A stretch of DNA of 64,000 bases, taken from the NCBI RefSeq assembly GCF_019351405.1, contig NZ_JAHWZX010000004.1:124001-188000 (forward strand), given 5' to 3'. A program made the position numbers and the translations under genes. Source of the stretch: Stakelama flava. GTDB taxonomy: Bacteria > Pseudomonadota > Alphaproteobacteria > Sphingomonadales > Sphingomonadaceae. Positions 1 to 8,873 of this stretch are shown piece by piece (positions within the stretch are counted from its first letter, which is position 1; every line of letters begins with the position of its first letter). The notes under the pieces are model-generated. The model saw nothing but the letters and a program-made list of their open reading frames with translations, was not told the DNA's origin and made no database searches.

Positions 1-1
1 C

Positions 2-2146
2 ATGGGGCTTGCCGATCGGCGCGAGCTTCGCGAACGCACGTTGTCGCTGCCGCTTGAGGACGCGCGAATGACTGCGCTGCGCGACGACGCCGATGCGTTG
101 CAGGGCGAGGCCGTGGATGCGCTTGCCGCGCAGGGCGTGGCGCGCGAAACGATCGAAACGAACTGCATCGCGATGGTGCGCACGCACGGCACCGAAAGCA
201 ACTTTGCTATTCCGCTGGGTAATCTGGACGATATGCGCGCCGCCTTTGCCGCCGCGTTCCGGCAGCGCTTCGGCTATGCCGACACCGGTGCACTGGTCGT
301 CGACATGCTGCGTGCCGAGGCGGTGGCGAAAACCGGGCGGGCGGATGAACGCATCACCGCCGCCGCCGAACAGACCGCCGGTCCCGCCGCCATCACCCGA
401 ACCTTCATGGCGGGCGAATGGCGCGAAACCCCGGTTCATCGCCGCGAGGAACTGGCCGAGGGCGCGCATATCGGCGGCCCTGCACTAATCATCGATGCGG
501 TGTCGACCACGGTAATCGAGCCGGGCTGGGGCGCCGCCGTCGATGGCGACGGCGCGCTGGTCCTGAAGCGGGAGGAAGCGCGCGGCCGCGCCGAAATGGG
601 CACGCAGCGCGACCCCGTCAGGCTGGAAATATTTTCGGGCCTGTTCATGGCGATTGCCGAGGAAATGGGCGCAGCGCTTCGTCACTCGGCATCATCGGTC
701 AATATCCGCGAGCGGCTGGATTTTTCCTGCGCGCTGTTCGATGCCCAGGGCAATCTGATCGCCAACGCGCCGCACATTCCGGTGCATCTGGGATCGATGG
801 GCGAAAGCATCCGCAGCGTGCTTGCCCGGCGCGGAACGGACGGGCGCGGCATTCGCGAAGGCGATGTCTACGCGCTGAACGCACCCTATGACGGCGGTAC
901 GCACCTTCCCGATATCACGGTTATCCGTCCGGTATTCGCCGGTGGCGGCGATGTGCCCGATTATTTCGTCGCGGCACGCGGGCATCATGCCGATGTCGGC
1001 GGCATCTCGCCCGGATCGATGCCGCCGAACAGCGTGACGATCGAGGAAGAGGGCATCATCTTCGACAATGTTCTGCTGGTCGATGAAGGGCGTTTTCGTG
1101 AGGCGGAGGTGCGCGAGTTGCTAGCCTCCGGTCGCTGGCCCGCGCGCAATATCGATCAGAATATCGCCGATCTAGCCGCGCAGGTCGCGGCATGTGAGCG
1201 CGGTGCATCCGCGCTTTGCGGGATTGCAGACCAATATGGCGCGGATGTCGTCACCGCCTATATGGCGCATGTGCAGGACTATGCCGCTGAAGCGGTACAG
1301 CGCCTGATACCCCGTCTGTCGGGCGGCGAGTTCGCTTATGAAATGGACAGCGGCGCGGTAGTGAAGGCGCGCATCGACATCGATGCAGATAAAGGTGCGA
1401 TGACGGTCGATTTCACAGGCACCAGCGCGCAGCAGCCCGACAATTTCAACGCCCCGCTGGCCGTAACGCGTGCGGCCGTGCTCTACGCCATCCGCACGTT
1501 GATCGACGACCCCATTCCCCTGAACGACGGGTGCATGCGCGGCGTTTCGGTGGTGGTGCCCAACGAATCGATGCTTAATCCCGAATATCCCGCCGCGGTC
1601 GTCGCCGGGAATGTCGAGGTGAGCCAGGTTGTCACCGACACGATTTTCGGGGCGCTCGGCGCGATGGCGGGCGCGCAGGGGACGATGAACAATCTCACCT
1701 TTGGCGATGCGACGCACCAATATTACGAAACCATTGCGGGCGGATCGGGGGCGGGGCCGGATTTCGACGGTGCCGATGTCGTGCAGACGCATATGACCAA
1801 CAGCCGCCTGACCGATCCCGAAATACTGGAAACGCGATTTCCCGTTCTGGTGGAAGAATTCGCCATTCGTAGCGGATCGGGCGGGGCAGGGCGGCATCGT
1901 GGCGGTGACGGGGCGGTCCGTCGCCTGCGGTTTCGCGAACCGATGCAGCTCTCGATTCTGTCGAACCACCGCCGGGTGCCGCCGTTCGGACTGGCAGGCG
2001 GCGGCAACGGGGCATGCGGCGAAAACAGTGTCGAGCGTGCCGATGCGAGGGTCGAGCGATTGCCCGGCACCGCCGGCGTCGATATGCTGCCCGGCGATGT
2101 TTTCGTTGTGAAGACGCCGGGCGGCGGAGGGTATGGCGCGACGTGA
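2..2146 (+). CDS. Oxoprolinase/hydantoinase, C-terminal part (5' end outside window)
   Basis: Open frame enters from the left edge, so the first ATG visible is probably internal. About the first 190 residues look like the end of a HyuA-type (hydantoinase A/oxoprolinase) domain; from about residue 205 a full HyuB-type domain follows (stretches such as [20 protein letters not shown] and a glycine-rich PGGGGYG end). Fused A-B proteins of this family, about 1,200 aa, are ATP-dependent 5-oxoprolinases or related amidohydrolases that open cyclic amides such as 5-oxoproline. The exact substrate cannot be told from sequence. Its stop overlaps the GTG start of the next gene, suggesting co-translation. 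Confidence 0.85.
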   Translation: MGLADRRELRERTLSLPLEDARMTALRDDADALQGEAVDALAAQGVARETIETNCIAMVRTHGTESNFAIPLGNLDDMRAAFAAAFRQRFGYADTGALVVDMLRAEAVAKTGRADERITAAAEQTAGPAAITRTFMAGEWRETPVHRREELAEGAHIGGPALIIDAVSTTVIEPGWGAAVDGDGALVLKREEARGRAEMGTQRDPVRLEIFSGLFMAIAEEMGAALRHSASSVNIRERLDFSCALFDAQGNLIANAPHIPVHLGSMGESIRSVLARRGTDGRGIREGDVYALNAPYDGGTHLPDITVIRPVFAGGGDVPDYFVAARGHHADVGGISPGSMPPNSVTIEEEGIIFDNVLLVDEGRFREAEVRELLASGRWPARNIDQNIADLAAQVAACERGASALCGIADQYGADVVTAYMAHVQDYAAEAVQRLIPRLSGGEFAYEMDSGAVVKARIDIDADKGAMTVDFTGTSAQQPDNFNAPLAVTRAAVLYAIRTLIDDPIPLNDGCMRGVSVVVPNESMLNPEYPAAVVAGNVEVSQVVTDTIFGALGAMAGAQGTMNNLTFGDATHQYYETIAGGSGAGPDFDGADVVQTHMTNSRLTDPEILETRFPVLVEEFAIRSGSGGAGRHRGGDGAVRRLRFREPMQLSILSNHRRVPPFGLAGGGNGACGENSVERADARVERLPGTAGVDMLPGDVFVVKTPGGGGYGAT

Positions 2147-3144
2147 CGCAGCTTGAACGGCAGGATGCCGAACGATTTGCCGCGCTGACGCTGGCGAACC
2201 TTACCCGGCGCTGGCCGTGGAAGCCGGGGCATGTGGCATATGGCCCGGAAGACCTGATGCCGCCCGATGCACTGCACCCCGCTTTTTACGGAAGCTATGA
2301 CTGGCATAGCTGCGTGCATGGCTGGTGGCAGGTGCTGCATTTGCTTCGCCGTGTTCCGGACCTGGAACAGGCCGGGGCCATCGCATCGCTGGCGGATCGG
2401 ACCCTTACCGCGGATGCTATCGCGGGCGAGATCGCGATGTTCGACCGGGCAGGGGCGGCGACGTTCGAGCGGCCCTATGGCTGGGCATGGCTGCTCGCGC
2501 TGCATGGCGAGGCGCGGTGTCACTCCGAACGGCGCTGGGCGGCGACGCTCGCGCCGCTGGCGGATTTGCTGGCGAAGCGCATGGCGGCGTATCTGACCCG
2601 ATTGTCGCACCCGTTGCGGCAGGGTGCGCACGGCAACAGCGCCTTCGCCATGCTGCTCGCGCATCACTGGGCGAAACGTGGAAACGAAGCGCTGGCGCAA
2701 ACGATCGAAACGCGTGCGGCCGACTGGTTCGGCGCGGATCGTGATTGTCAGGCATGGGAACCGGACGGTGATGCGTTTCTGTCGCCTGCGCTGATCGAAG
2801 CGGCGTTGATGGCGCGATTGTTACCGGTGAGCCAATTCACGGACTGGTTCGATGGCTTCCTGCCCCGCAGTGGCGATCGCGAACCGCGAACGCTGTTCGT
2901 CCCCGTCACGCCGCCGGACCGCGACGACGCGAAGATGGTGCATCTCGACGGGCTGAACCTGTCGCGGGCATGGTGCTGGCGACTGATCGGCGACACGCTG
3001 CCGCCCGGCCACGCGACGATCCACGTAGCGCGGGAGGCCGCCGCGTCCCATCTATCGCAAAGCCTGCCGCATCTCGCCGACAGCTATATGGGGTCGCACT
3101 GGCTCGCCACTTTCGCACTGCTGGCGCTGGGCGGCGAAGCGTGA
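2143..3144 (+). CDS. DUF2891 family protein
   Basis: 333 aa, function unknown. The GTG start at 2143 overlaps the stop of the oxoprolinase gene (GTGA) and is preceded by a GGAGGG stretch at about 2127; the frame upstream of it is merely the shadow of that gene. The protein is rich in Trp, His and Leu (GSYDWHSCVHGWWQ near residue 50, SHPLRQGAHGNSAFA near 160), the pattern I associate with DUF2891, whose members look like alpha-helical toroid proteins. No signal peptide or membrane segment is visible. The tight coupling suggests a role linked to the upstream amidohydrolase, but this is inference only. Confidence 0.75.
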   Translation: MTQLERQDAERFAALTLANLTRRWPWKPGHVAYGPEDLMPPDALHPAFYGSYDWHSCVHGWWQVLHLLRRVPDLEQAGAIASLADRTLTADAIAGEIAMFDRAGAATFERPYGWAWLLALHGEARCHSERRWAATLAPLADLLAKRMAAYLTRLSHPLRQGAHGNSAFAMLLAHHWAKRGNEALAQTIETRAADWFGADRDCQAWEPDGDAFLSPALIEAALMARLLPVSQFTDWFDGFLPRSGDREPRTLFVPVTPPDRDDAKMVHLDGLNLSRAWCWRLIGDTLPPGHATIHVAREAAASHLSQSLPHLADSYMGSHWLATFALLALGGEA

Positions 3145-3187
3145 CGCCATGGTGGACAGTTGGACTGCGTGCCGTAATATTTGCACG

Positions 3188-4288
3188 ATGACCCATGTCT
3201 CCCGATCGCCTCGCTGGTGTCTCGCTCCGCTGGTCGTTCTTCTCAGTTTTTTGGCGGTGCCGGCGTTCGCGCAGGACGCGCCGTCGCCCGCCGGAACGCT
3301 GACGGTCGCGACGCGTGAAGCGCCGCCCTTCGTCATGAAGGGCGATGACGGCGAATGGCATGGCCTGGCTATCGATCTGTGGCGCGACATCGCGCGTCAA
3401 CAAAATCTGCAATATCGAATCGTCGGCACCGACCTGAAAGGCATGGTCGATGGGGTCGCGGACGGCCGGTATGACCTCAGCATCGGCGCACTGACGGTGA
3501 CGCCGCAGCGAGAGCAGAAAGTCGATTTCACCCATCCGTTCCACACCACCGGTTTCGGCATCGTGGTGGGAAAGGCGCCGCCAAGCTGGCTGCTGCTGCT
3601 CAGAAACTTTTTCACATGGAGTTTTTTGCAGGCGGTGTTGGCGTTGCTGGCGCTGCTCGCGGTGATCGGCCTGCTCTTCTGGCTGGCCGAGCGGCGGCAT
3701 AATGAAGACGAATTCGGCGGCGGCACGGTGCGCGGCATCGCATCGGGCATGTGGTTTTCCGCCGTCACCATGACCACCGTCGGCTATGGCGACAAGGCGC
3801 CGCGAAGTTGGGCGGGCAAGGCACTGGCGCTGATCTGGATGTTCGGCGCGATCATCATCATTTCGACCTTTACCGGCATGATAGCCTCGTCGCTGACCGA
3901 AGGACGCCTTACCGGACGGATCAGCGGCCCCGACGACCTGTCGGGAAGTACCATCGGGTCGATCCGTGGATCGGCGGCTGAGGACTGGCTGCACGATCGC
4001 GGGCTGGGGTTTCAGGATGAAGGGTCGATAGCAGCGGGGTTGAAGGCCGTGCGCGACGGCAAGATCGACGCCTTCGTCTATGATCGGCCGTTGCTCGCCT
4101 ATCTCTTTCGCGAAGGCGATGCGGGCAAGGGGCTGCGCATGGTGCAGGGGACGTTCGGGCGGCAGGACTATGCCTTTGCCCTGCCGCAACAGAGCAGTCT
4201 GCGCGAACCGCTCAATCGCGCATTGCTGACCGAAATCGACAGCCAGCAATGGGCAGCGAAGCTGAAGCAGGTGTTGGGCAAGGAATAG
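3188..4288 (+). CDS. GluR0-like ligand-gated potassium channel (periplasmic-binding domain plus K+ pore)
   Basis: 366 aa from the ATG at 3188; an ATG 13 codons upstream is less likely because the signal peptide begins at 3188 (cleavage near residue 28, AFA/QD). Residues about 35-130 and 240-366 form the two halves of a type-2 periplasmic substrate-binding domain. Between them lie a membrane helix (about 145-168), a pore loop with the potassium selectivity filter TTVGYGD (196-202) and a second helix (about 211-236). This is the architecture of prokaryotic ionotropic glutamate receptors such as cyanobacterial GluR0. The ligand is probably an amino acid, but is not predictable. It is convergent with the NAD synthetase gene. 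Confidence 0.85.
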   Translation: MTHVSRSPRWCLAPLVVLLSFLAVPAFAQDAPSPAGTLTVATREAPPFVMKGDDGEWHGLAIDLWRDIARQQNLQYRIVGTDLKGMVDGVADGRYDLSIGALTVTPQREQKVDFTHPFHTTGFGIVVGKAPPSWLLLLRNFFTWSFLQAVLALLALLAVIGLLFWLAERRHNEDEFGGGTVRGIASGMWFSAVTMTTVGYGDKAPRSWAGKALALIWMFGAIIIISTFTGMIASSLTEGRLTGRISGPDDLSGSTIGSIRGSAAEDWLHDRGLGFQDEGSIAAGLKAVRDGKIDAFVYDRPLLAYLFREGDAGKGLRMVQGTFGRQDYAFALPQQSSLREPLNRALLTEIDSQQWAAKLKQVLGKE

Positions 4289-4320
4289 CGGCAACGCGCG
4301 CGGGACGTGGCGCGCTTCGT

Positions 4321-6372
4321 TCAGTCGGGCAGCGCCGCTTCCAGTTCCTCGATCCATAGCCGCGCGGTCCCGTCCGACGGCGCGCGCCAGTCGCCGCGCG
4401 GCGACAACGCGCCCCCGCTCGACACTTTCGGCCCATTGGGGATGGCGGAGCGTTTGAACTGGCTAGTCTGGAAAAAGCGCCATAGAAATGCGCGCAGCCA
4501 TTTGGCGATCTCTTCCAGCGAATAGTCATGGCGAAGATGATCGGGAAAGCCGATCGGCCAACGCCCTTCATCCGCATCGCGCCAGGCGTGCCACGTAAGA
4601 AACGCGACTTTTGAGGGCTTCAACCCAAAGCGCACGATGTGATGCGCGAAAAAATCGTTCAGTTCATAGGGGCCGATCTTCTCCTCGGTCTTCTGGATCG
4701 CGCCATCCTCGCCGGGGGGAACCAGTTCGGGGGAAATATCGGTGTCGAGGATCGCGGCGAGCACGCGATGCGTCGCATCGTCATATTGCCCGCTGGCGAT
4801 GCACCAGCGGATCAGATACTGGATCAGCGTCTTGGGAACGCCGGTATTGACGGCATAATGGCTCATCTGGTCGCCCACGCCATAGGTACACCAGCCAAGC
4901 GCCATTTCCGAAAGGTCGCCCGTGCCCAGCACGAAACCTTCGCGCTGATTGGCAAGGCGGAACAGGTAATCGGTGCGAAGCCCCGCCTGCACATTTTCGA
5001 ATGTTATATCGTGGACCGGTTCGCCACTGGCGAACGGATGCCCGATATCCTCCAGCATTCGCGTTGCGGGCGGGCGGATATCGATCTCCGCTCCGGTGAT
5101 GCCAAGCGAATCCATCAGCGCCCAGGCATTGTCCTTCGTCCAACCGCTGGTCGCGAAGCCGGGCATGGTGAACCCCAATATGTCCTTGCGATCGCGACCC
5201 ATGCGATCGAACGCCTTGGCCGCGACGATCAGCGCATGGGTCGAATCCAGCCCCCCCGAAACGCCGATGACGATCCGCTTCGCGCCCGATGCAACGATCC
5301 GCTTGCGCAGTCCCTCCACCTGGATGTTGAAGGCTTCATAGCAGTCCTCATCCAGCTTTTCGGGCGTGTTGGGGACGAAGGGAAAGCGCCGGACCGGGCG
5401 CTTCAGCCCGATGTCATCCATCGTCGGCGCATGGGCGAAGCCGATCCGGCGAAAGCGCGTTTCCGGGTGTCCCGCCGCGATTGCCGCGTCGTTGAACGTG
5501 CCCATGCGCATCCGTTCGAGCCGGATGCGTTCGACATCCACATCGGCGAACACGATTTCGGTCGCCAGGTCGAACCGATCGGACATGGCAAGCGGTTCGC
5601 CAAGTTCGTGGATCATGCCCTGACCATCCCATGCCAGGTCGGTGGTGCTTTCGCCCGGTCCCGCTGCCGAATAGACATAGGCCGCAACCGCTCGCGCCGA
5701 TTGCGACGCGGCGAGCATGGCGCGTTCGCGCGCCTTTCCGATGGTGATGTTCGAGGCCGACAGATTGGCGAGGATCGTCGCCCCGGCAAGCGCGCCATGG
5801 GTGGAGGGCGGAATCGCCGCCCAGTAATCTTCGCAGATTTCGGCATGAAAGAGAAAATCGGGCAGGTCCGTGGCGGCGAAGATCAGGTCGGTGCCGAACG
5901 GTGCGCTTTGTCCGGCAACGTCAATCGTCAGGCCGGTTACGCCCGCGCCGGGGGCGAACCAGCGCTTTTCGTAATATTCGCGGTAATTGGGCAAATGGCT
6001 TTTGGGAACCACACCCAGAATGCGTCCGCGCGCGATCGCGACGGCGCAGTTATACAGCCGCGAATTGCGGCGAAGCGCCACGCCGACGAGCAGCACCGGT
6101 TTCAGCGTGGCGCTCGCTTCCACCACGCGCGTCAGCGCCGCCTCGCTCGCATCGCATAGCGCGTCCTGCAAATGCAGGTCGTCGATGGCGTAGGATGAAA
6201 GGTTGAGTTCGGGAAAGACCAGCAGGTCCGCCCCCGCATCGTCGCCCTGTTTGGCCAGCGCGATCGTGGCATCGGCGTTGGCCCGCGCATCGCCTACCGT
6301 CGCGATCGGTGTGCATGCGCCGACCCGGACGAAACCATGGCGGTGAAGCGCGAAAAAAGGGTGGGTGGTCAT
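4321..6372 (-). CDS. nadE: Glutamine-dependent NAD+ synthetase
   Basis: 683 aa from the ATG at 6372 (an in-frame TTG lies one codon upstream). The N-terminal half is a nitrilase-type glutaminase with a visible Glu-Lys-Cys triad (FPELNLSSY, PKSHLPNYREYY, EICEDYW near residues 56, 127 and 185). The C-terminal half is the NAD synthetase domain with the ATP-binding SGGLDS loop near residue 370. It makes NAD+ from deamido-NAD+ using ammonia from glutamine, in the cytoplasm. Length and domain order match the large bacterial enzyme class. It is not functionally linked to the flagellar genes and appears monocistronic. Confidence 0.95.
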   Translation of the reverse strand: MTTHPFFALHRHGFVRVGACTPIATVGDARANADATIALAKQGDDAGADLLVFPELNLSSYAIDDLHLQDALCDASEAALTRVVEASATLKPVLLVGVALRRNSRLYNCAVAIARGRILGVVPKSHLPNYREYYEKRWFAPGAGVTGLTIDVAGQSAPFGTDLIFAATDLPDFLFHAEICEDYWAAIPPSTHGALAGATILANLSASNITIGKARERAMLAASQSARAVAAYVYSAAGPGESTTDLAWDGQGMIHELGEPLAMSDRFDLATEIVFADVDVERIRLERMRMGTFNDAAIAAGHPETRFRRIGFAHAPTMDDIGLKRPVRRFPFVPNTPEKLDEDCYEAFNIQVEGLRKRIVASGAKRIVIGVSGGLDSTHALIVAAKAFDRMGRDRKDILGFTMPGFATSGWTKDNAWALMDSLGITGAEIDIRPPATRMLEDIGHPFASGEPVHDITFENVQAGLRTDYLFRLANQREGFVLGTGDLSEMALGWCTYGVGDQMSHYAVNTGVPKTLIQYLIRWCIASGQYDDATHRVLAAILDTDISPELVPPGEDGAIQKTEEKIGPYELNDFFAHHIVRFGLKPSKVAFLTWHAWRDADEGRWPIGFPDHLRHDYSLEEIAKWLRAFLWRFFQTSQFKRSAIPNGPKVSSGGALSPRGDWRAPSDGTARLWIEELEAALPD

Positions 6373-6557
6373 CAAATCGCCCGTTGCGGAATCTTCAAAG
6401 GCGACCCGGATTGCGGTGATCCGGATCTTTCCGCAACCGATACCATCAAAATGACCGCGGCGCGCAACCGTTTCGGCGGTCGTGAGGGCAATGGCGCCAA
6501 CTTCACGAAAGCGGAAGGGCGCGGCCGTCCTGACTTCGGATCAACGGCGGATTGGGA

Positions 6558-7283
6558 TCAGACCTTGCCCGCGAACAGCAGCCGACCTTCGCCCAGCATC
6601 GCGAACACCTTGTCGCGATGCGGTTCGCCTACCGCGAAACAACCCTGGCTGCGGCCCAGCATGCCATGCTTTTCGATCATGTCGGCATTGGCATACCATG
6701 CGCCGTGAATGACGATCGCGCGGGCGCGGGCATTGTTGTTTGTCGGATCCAGACCATCGAGACGCTGCGACTTGCCATGCTTACCGACATAGAAGTTCGA
6801 CGTCAGGAACGCGCCCTCGCTGGTCGAATTGGAATTGGGCACATTCGAAAAGCTGTGCAGATAGCCGCTGTGTGACGGGTCCGACCCGCTGCCATGCGCG
6901 ACCAGCATTTCGTGCATCGTGCCATCTTCCAGATTGATGACCTGAAGCCGCGGCTTGGCTGAAAACGGCGTAAAATCGGCAAGTGCGATTACATCGCGCT
7001 TGGCGATCCGGTCGCCGTGCGAATCCAGTGCGGCGAGCGCGCGCTGAAACAATTCGGGCCGCACGCCCCTGGGTGCGGTCGGCGCCTTGGCGATAGCGGA
7101 CGCCGTTTGTGGTGCGGGCGGCACCGGTGCCTTGGGCATACGCGGGTTGATCGCCGGACCGGTCATCGCGGTTTTGTCGCCGATAACCTGACTGGCGCAA
7201 CTGCCCAGCACCATGGCCGAACCCAGCGTGAGACCCGACCGAAGAAAAGCGCGACGTGAGCGCGCATTATCAAATGTATTCAT
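6558..7283 (-). CDS. Murein L,D-transpeptidase catalytic-domain family lipoprotein-like protein
   Basis: 241 aa. The N-terminus carries an SRRAFL twin-arginine-like stretch followed by a hydrophobic segment and a lipobox-like GSCAS, so export and possibly lipidation are likely. The C-terminal half (about 95-241) resembles the YkuD-related transpeptidase catalytic family: HG at IVIHGAWY and the nucleophile region GRSQGCF near residue 215. Such proteins cross-link or remodel peptidoglycan. A GGGGGAC stretch lies about 9 nt before the ATG. It diverges from a second L,D-transpeptidase gene across a 208 bp gap, which suggests a shared envelope function. Confidence 0.8.
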   Translation of the reverse strand: MNTFDNARSRRAFLRSGLTLGSAMVLGSCASQVIGDKTAMTGPAINPRMPKAPVPPAPQTASAIAKAPTAPRGVRPELFQRALAALDSHGDRIAKRDVIALADFTPFSAKPRLQVINLEDGTMHEMLVAHGSGSDPSHSGYLHSFSNVPNSNSTSEGAFLTSNFYVGKHGKSQRLDGLDPTNNNARARAIVIHGAWYANADMIEKHGMLGRSQGCFAVGEPHRDKVFAMLGEGRLLFAGKV

Positions 7284-7323
7284 GGACTTCGTCCCCCGAC
7301 TCTGTCCCCCTTATTTGCAAGTC

Positions 7324-7329
7324 CTTATA
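7324..7329 (-). promoter_or_regulatory. TATAAG hexamer upstream of transpeptidase gene
   Basis: Read on the minus strand the sequence is CTGCTATAAGGA, about 40 nt before the ATG at 7283. It fits the TATAAT-like hexamers found 25-70 nt before several genes in this window. No convincing -35 box was found, so this is a weak prediction. Confidence 0.3.
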
Positions 7330-7491
7330 GCAGGATGCGGCGCGATTTCAGCGGTTCGTTCCGCAACACGGCTCGATCAAGGCACGATTCGTCCATGTGA
7401 GAGTCCCGACAGGGGACTGTCCGACGGCTTCCTTTTCATTCTGTTAACCATATACTTGGCTCGTCCACGCAAATTTTACCGGAGATTCGCC

Positions 7492-8163
7492 TTGCATCGT
7501 GCCCTGTTCGCGCTGTTGATCGCGGTCGCCGCGTCGATGACCGGGCTGTGTCCGGCACACGCGCGGGCGGCCGAAACACTGGATGCGGCCAGCCTGTCGT
7601 TGAAGAACGGGCAATCTCGCTGGGCCGATGGGGCCGATGGCTCCGGCCGGATCGAAATCGTCATTTCGCTGCCGATGCAGCGGATGTTCGTCTATCGCGA
7701 CGGTGACCTGATCGGCGCGACCAGCGTTTCGACCGGGCGCCGCAGCAAGCCCACGCCGACCGGCGATTTCACCATATTGGAAAAGCAGGAATTTCACCGC
7801 TCGAATCTCTATTCCGATGCGCCGATGCCATATATGCAGCGGCTGACATGGAGCGGGATTGCGATGCACGCCGGGTATCTGCCGGGCTATCCCGCATCGC
7901 ATGGGTGCATTCGCATGCCGCGCGCCTTTGCCCGGCGGTTGTACGATATCACCCGTACCGGTGCGCATGTGACGGTGACCGATCAGCGCATCCCCGGCGC
8001 GTTGCCCGACCGGCTTCGCCAGCCGCCGCCGGTGCTGATCGCCGAGGCGAGCGATTATGAAAGCGCGCGGTTCAACATGGTGATCCGCAACGGCGTGGCG
8101 TTCGCCGCTCCGGGCGAAACCGTGTTCGCCCGCGCCAGGCCGGTGGTCCAGCCGCTTCCGTAA
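7492..8163 (+). CDS. L,D-transpeptidase (YkuD domain)
   Basis: 223 aa from a TTG start at 7492, chosen because GGAG lies 7 nt upstream and a clean signal peptide (HRALFALLIAVAASMTG, cleaved near residue 25) begins there. The YkuD catalytic domain spans about residues 53-163, with the signature His126 and SHGCIR (Ser136, His137, Cys139). It would cross-link peptidoglycan stems through meso-diaminopimelate, or anchor proteins, in the periplasm. The C-terminal 50 residues are a short extension of unknown role. It is divergent from the related gene at 6558-7283 and ends 8 nt before the convergent flagellar block. Confidence 0.88.
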   Translation: MHRALFALLIAVAASMTGLCPAHARAAETLDAASLSLKNGQSRWADGADGSGRIEIVISLPMQRMFVYRDGDLIGATSVSTGRRSKPTPTGDFTILEKQEFHRSNLYSDAPMPYMQRLTWSGIAMHAGYLPGYPASHGCIRMPRAFARRLYDITRTGAHVTVTDQRIPGALPDRLRQPPPVLIAEASDYESARFNMVIRNGVAFAAPGETVFARARPVVQPLP

Positions 8164-8170
8164 GCCGCGC

Positions 8171-8593
8171 CTATAACCGCGTGTTGATCGCGATCGGGCT
8201 GGGCAGGTCGGTGCGCTGCATCACGCCGCCCGCACCGTAATAGGACGAACTGCTGCCCTGCCGCTTACGGTGGTCCTGTTCGATGGCAATTATCAGGTCC
8301 TCGGCCAGCGCGATTTTCCGCTCCAGTGCGGTGGCGTTCGCCTTGGCGCTGGTCGCGAGCCGCTGCGATGCGTCGGCCAGCGATTGTCGAAGGTCCGTAT
8401 CGATCGTTTCGCGCCAGCCCGGCGTTTCGCGTTCCAGTTTTGCGAGCCGTGCATCGAGCGCGCTGGCAAGGCGGATCTTGTCGCGAACGACTTCGTCGAT
8501 CTGCTGACGCGGCGCATTGTCGAGCAGCAGGTCGGTTTCCTCTTCGGTAATGCGCGCCATCGACAGTATCAGGTCAAGCAGTTCAATGGCCAT
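8171..8593 (-). CDS. FlgN-like flagellar export chaperone
   Basis: 140 aa, starting at the ATG at 8593, which overlaps the flgJ stop by 11 nt; longer upstream frame sequence is flgJ shadow. The protein is almost wholly alpha-helical and charged with heptad-like leucines (about residues 5-110), the usual look of FlgN chaperones that hold FlgK and FlgL before export. Position after flgI-flgJ supports this. Identity rests on size, helical character and context rather than on strong motifs, so a different small flagellar helper is possible. Confidence 0.6.
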   Translation of the reverse strand: MAIELLDLILSMARITEEETDLLLDNAPRQQIDEVVRDKIRLASALDARLAKLERETPGWRETIDTDLRQSLADASQRLATSAKANATALERKIALAEDLIIAIEQDHRKRQGSSSSYYGAGGVMQRTDLPSPIAINTRL

Positions 8594-8873
8594 CGGGGGT
8601 TCCTCCCTGCATCTTGATAATCTGATCGAGCACCGCCGGAGCGAGGCCCAGTCCGCCGCGATCGGCGATCGCGCTACCCATTTTCTCGGCCAGCACGCCG
8701 CGAAACATTTCCTCGCCATGCCCGCCGGAAAATTCGCCCTGTTCGACGCTTTCCAGCATGAGCTGGGTCATCTGGCCGATGAACACGGCTTCGAATTCCT
8801 TCGCCGTCTTTTCATCGCGCGGGTTGACCGCGGGGCGCGTCGAAACGGCGGGCAGGGGCGTTACGGGATCCAT
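8583..8873 (-). CDS. flgJ: Rod-binding protein, FlgJ N-terminal type
   Basis: 96 aa, containing only the rod-capping domain: AKEFEAVFIGQMTQLMLESV and GGHGEEMFRGVLAEKMG are typical of FlgJ residues 20-80. The muramidase domain found in enterobacterial FlgJ is absent, as is usual in alphaproteobacteria; a separate transglycosylase gene at 29796-30719 may supply it. Its ATG overlaps the flgI stop by one base (TAATG), so translation is coupled. It would cap the growing rod in the periplasm. Confidence 0.88.
   Translation of the reverse strand: MDPVTPLPAVSTRPAVNPRDEKTAKEFEAVFIGQMTQLMLESVEQGEFSGGHGEEMFRGVLAEKMGSAIADRGGLGLAPAVLDQIIKMQGGTPDGH

Noticed and set aside
4639-6159. 506-codon plus-strand frame
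   Set aside because: Entirely opposite nadE, whose domains and motifs are unambiguous; an antisense artefact.
6400-6450. TTGCGG/CCGCAA inverted repeat between nadE and the transpeptidase gene
   Set aside because: Six-base arms with a long loop and no T run; may be chance in GC-rich sequence.
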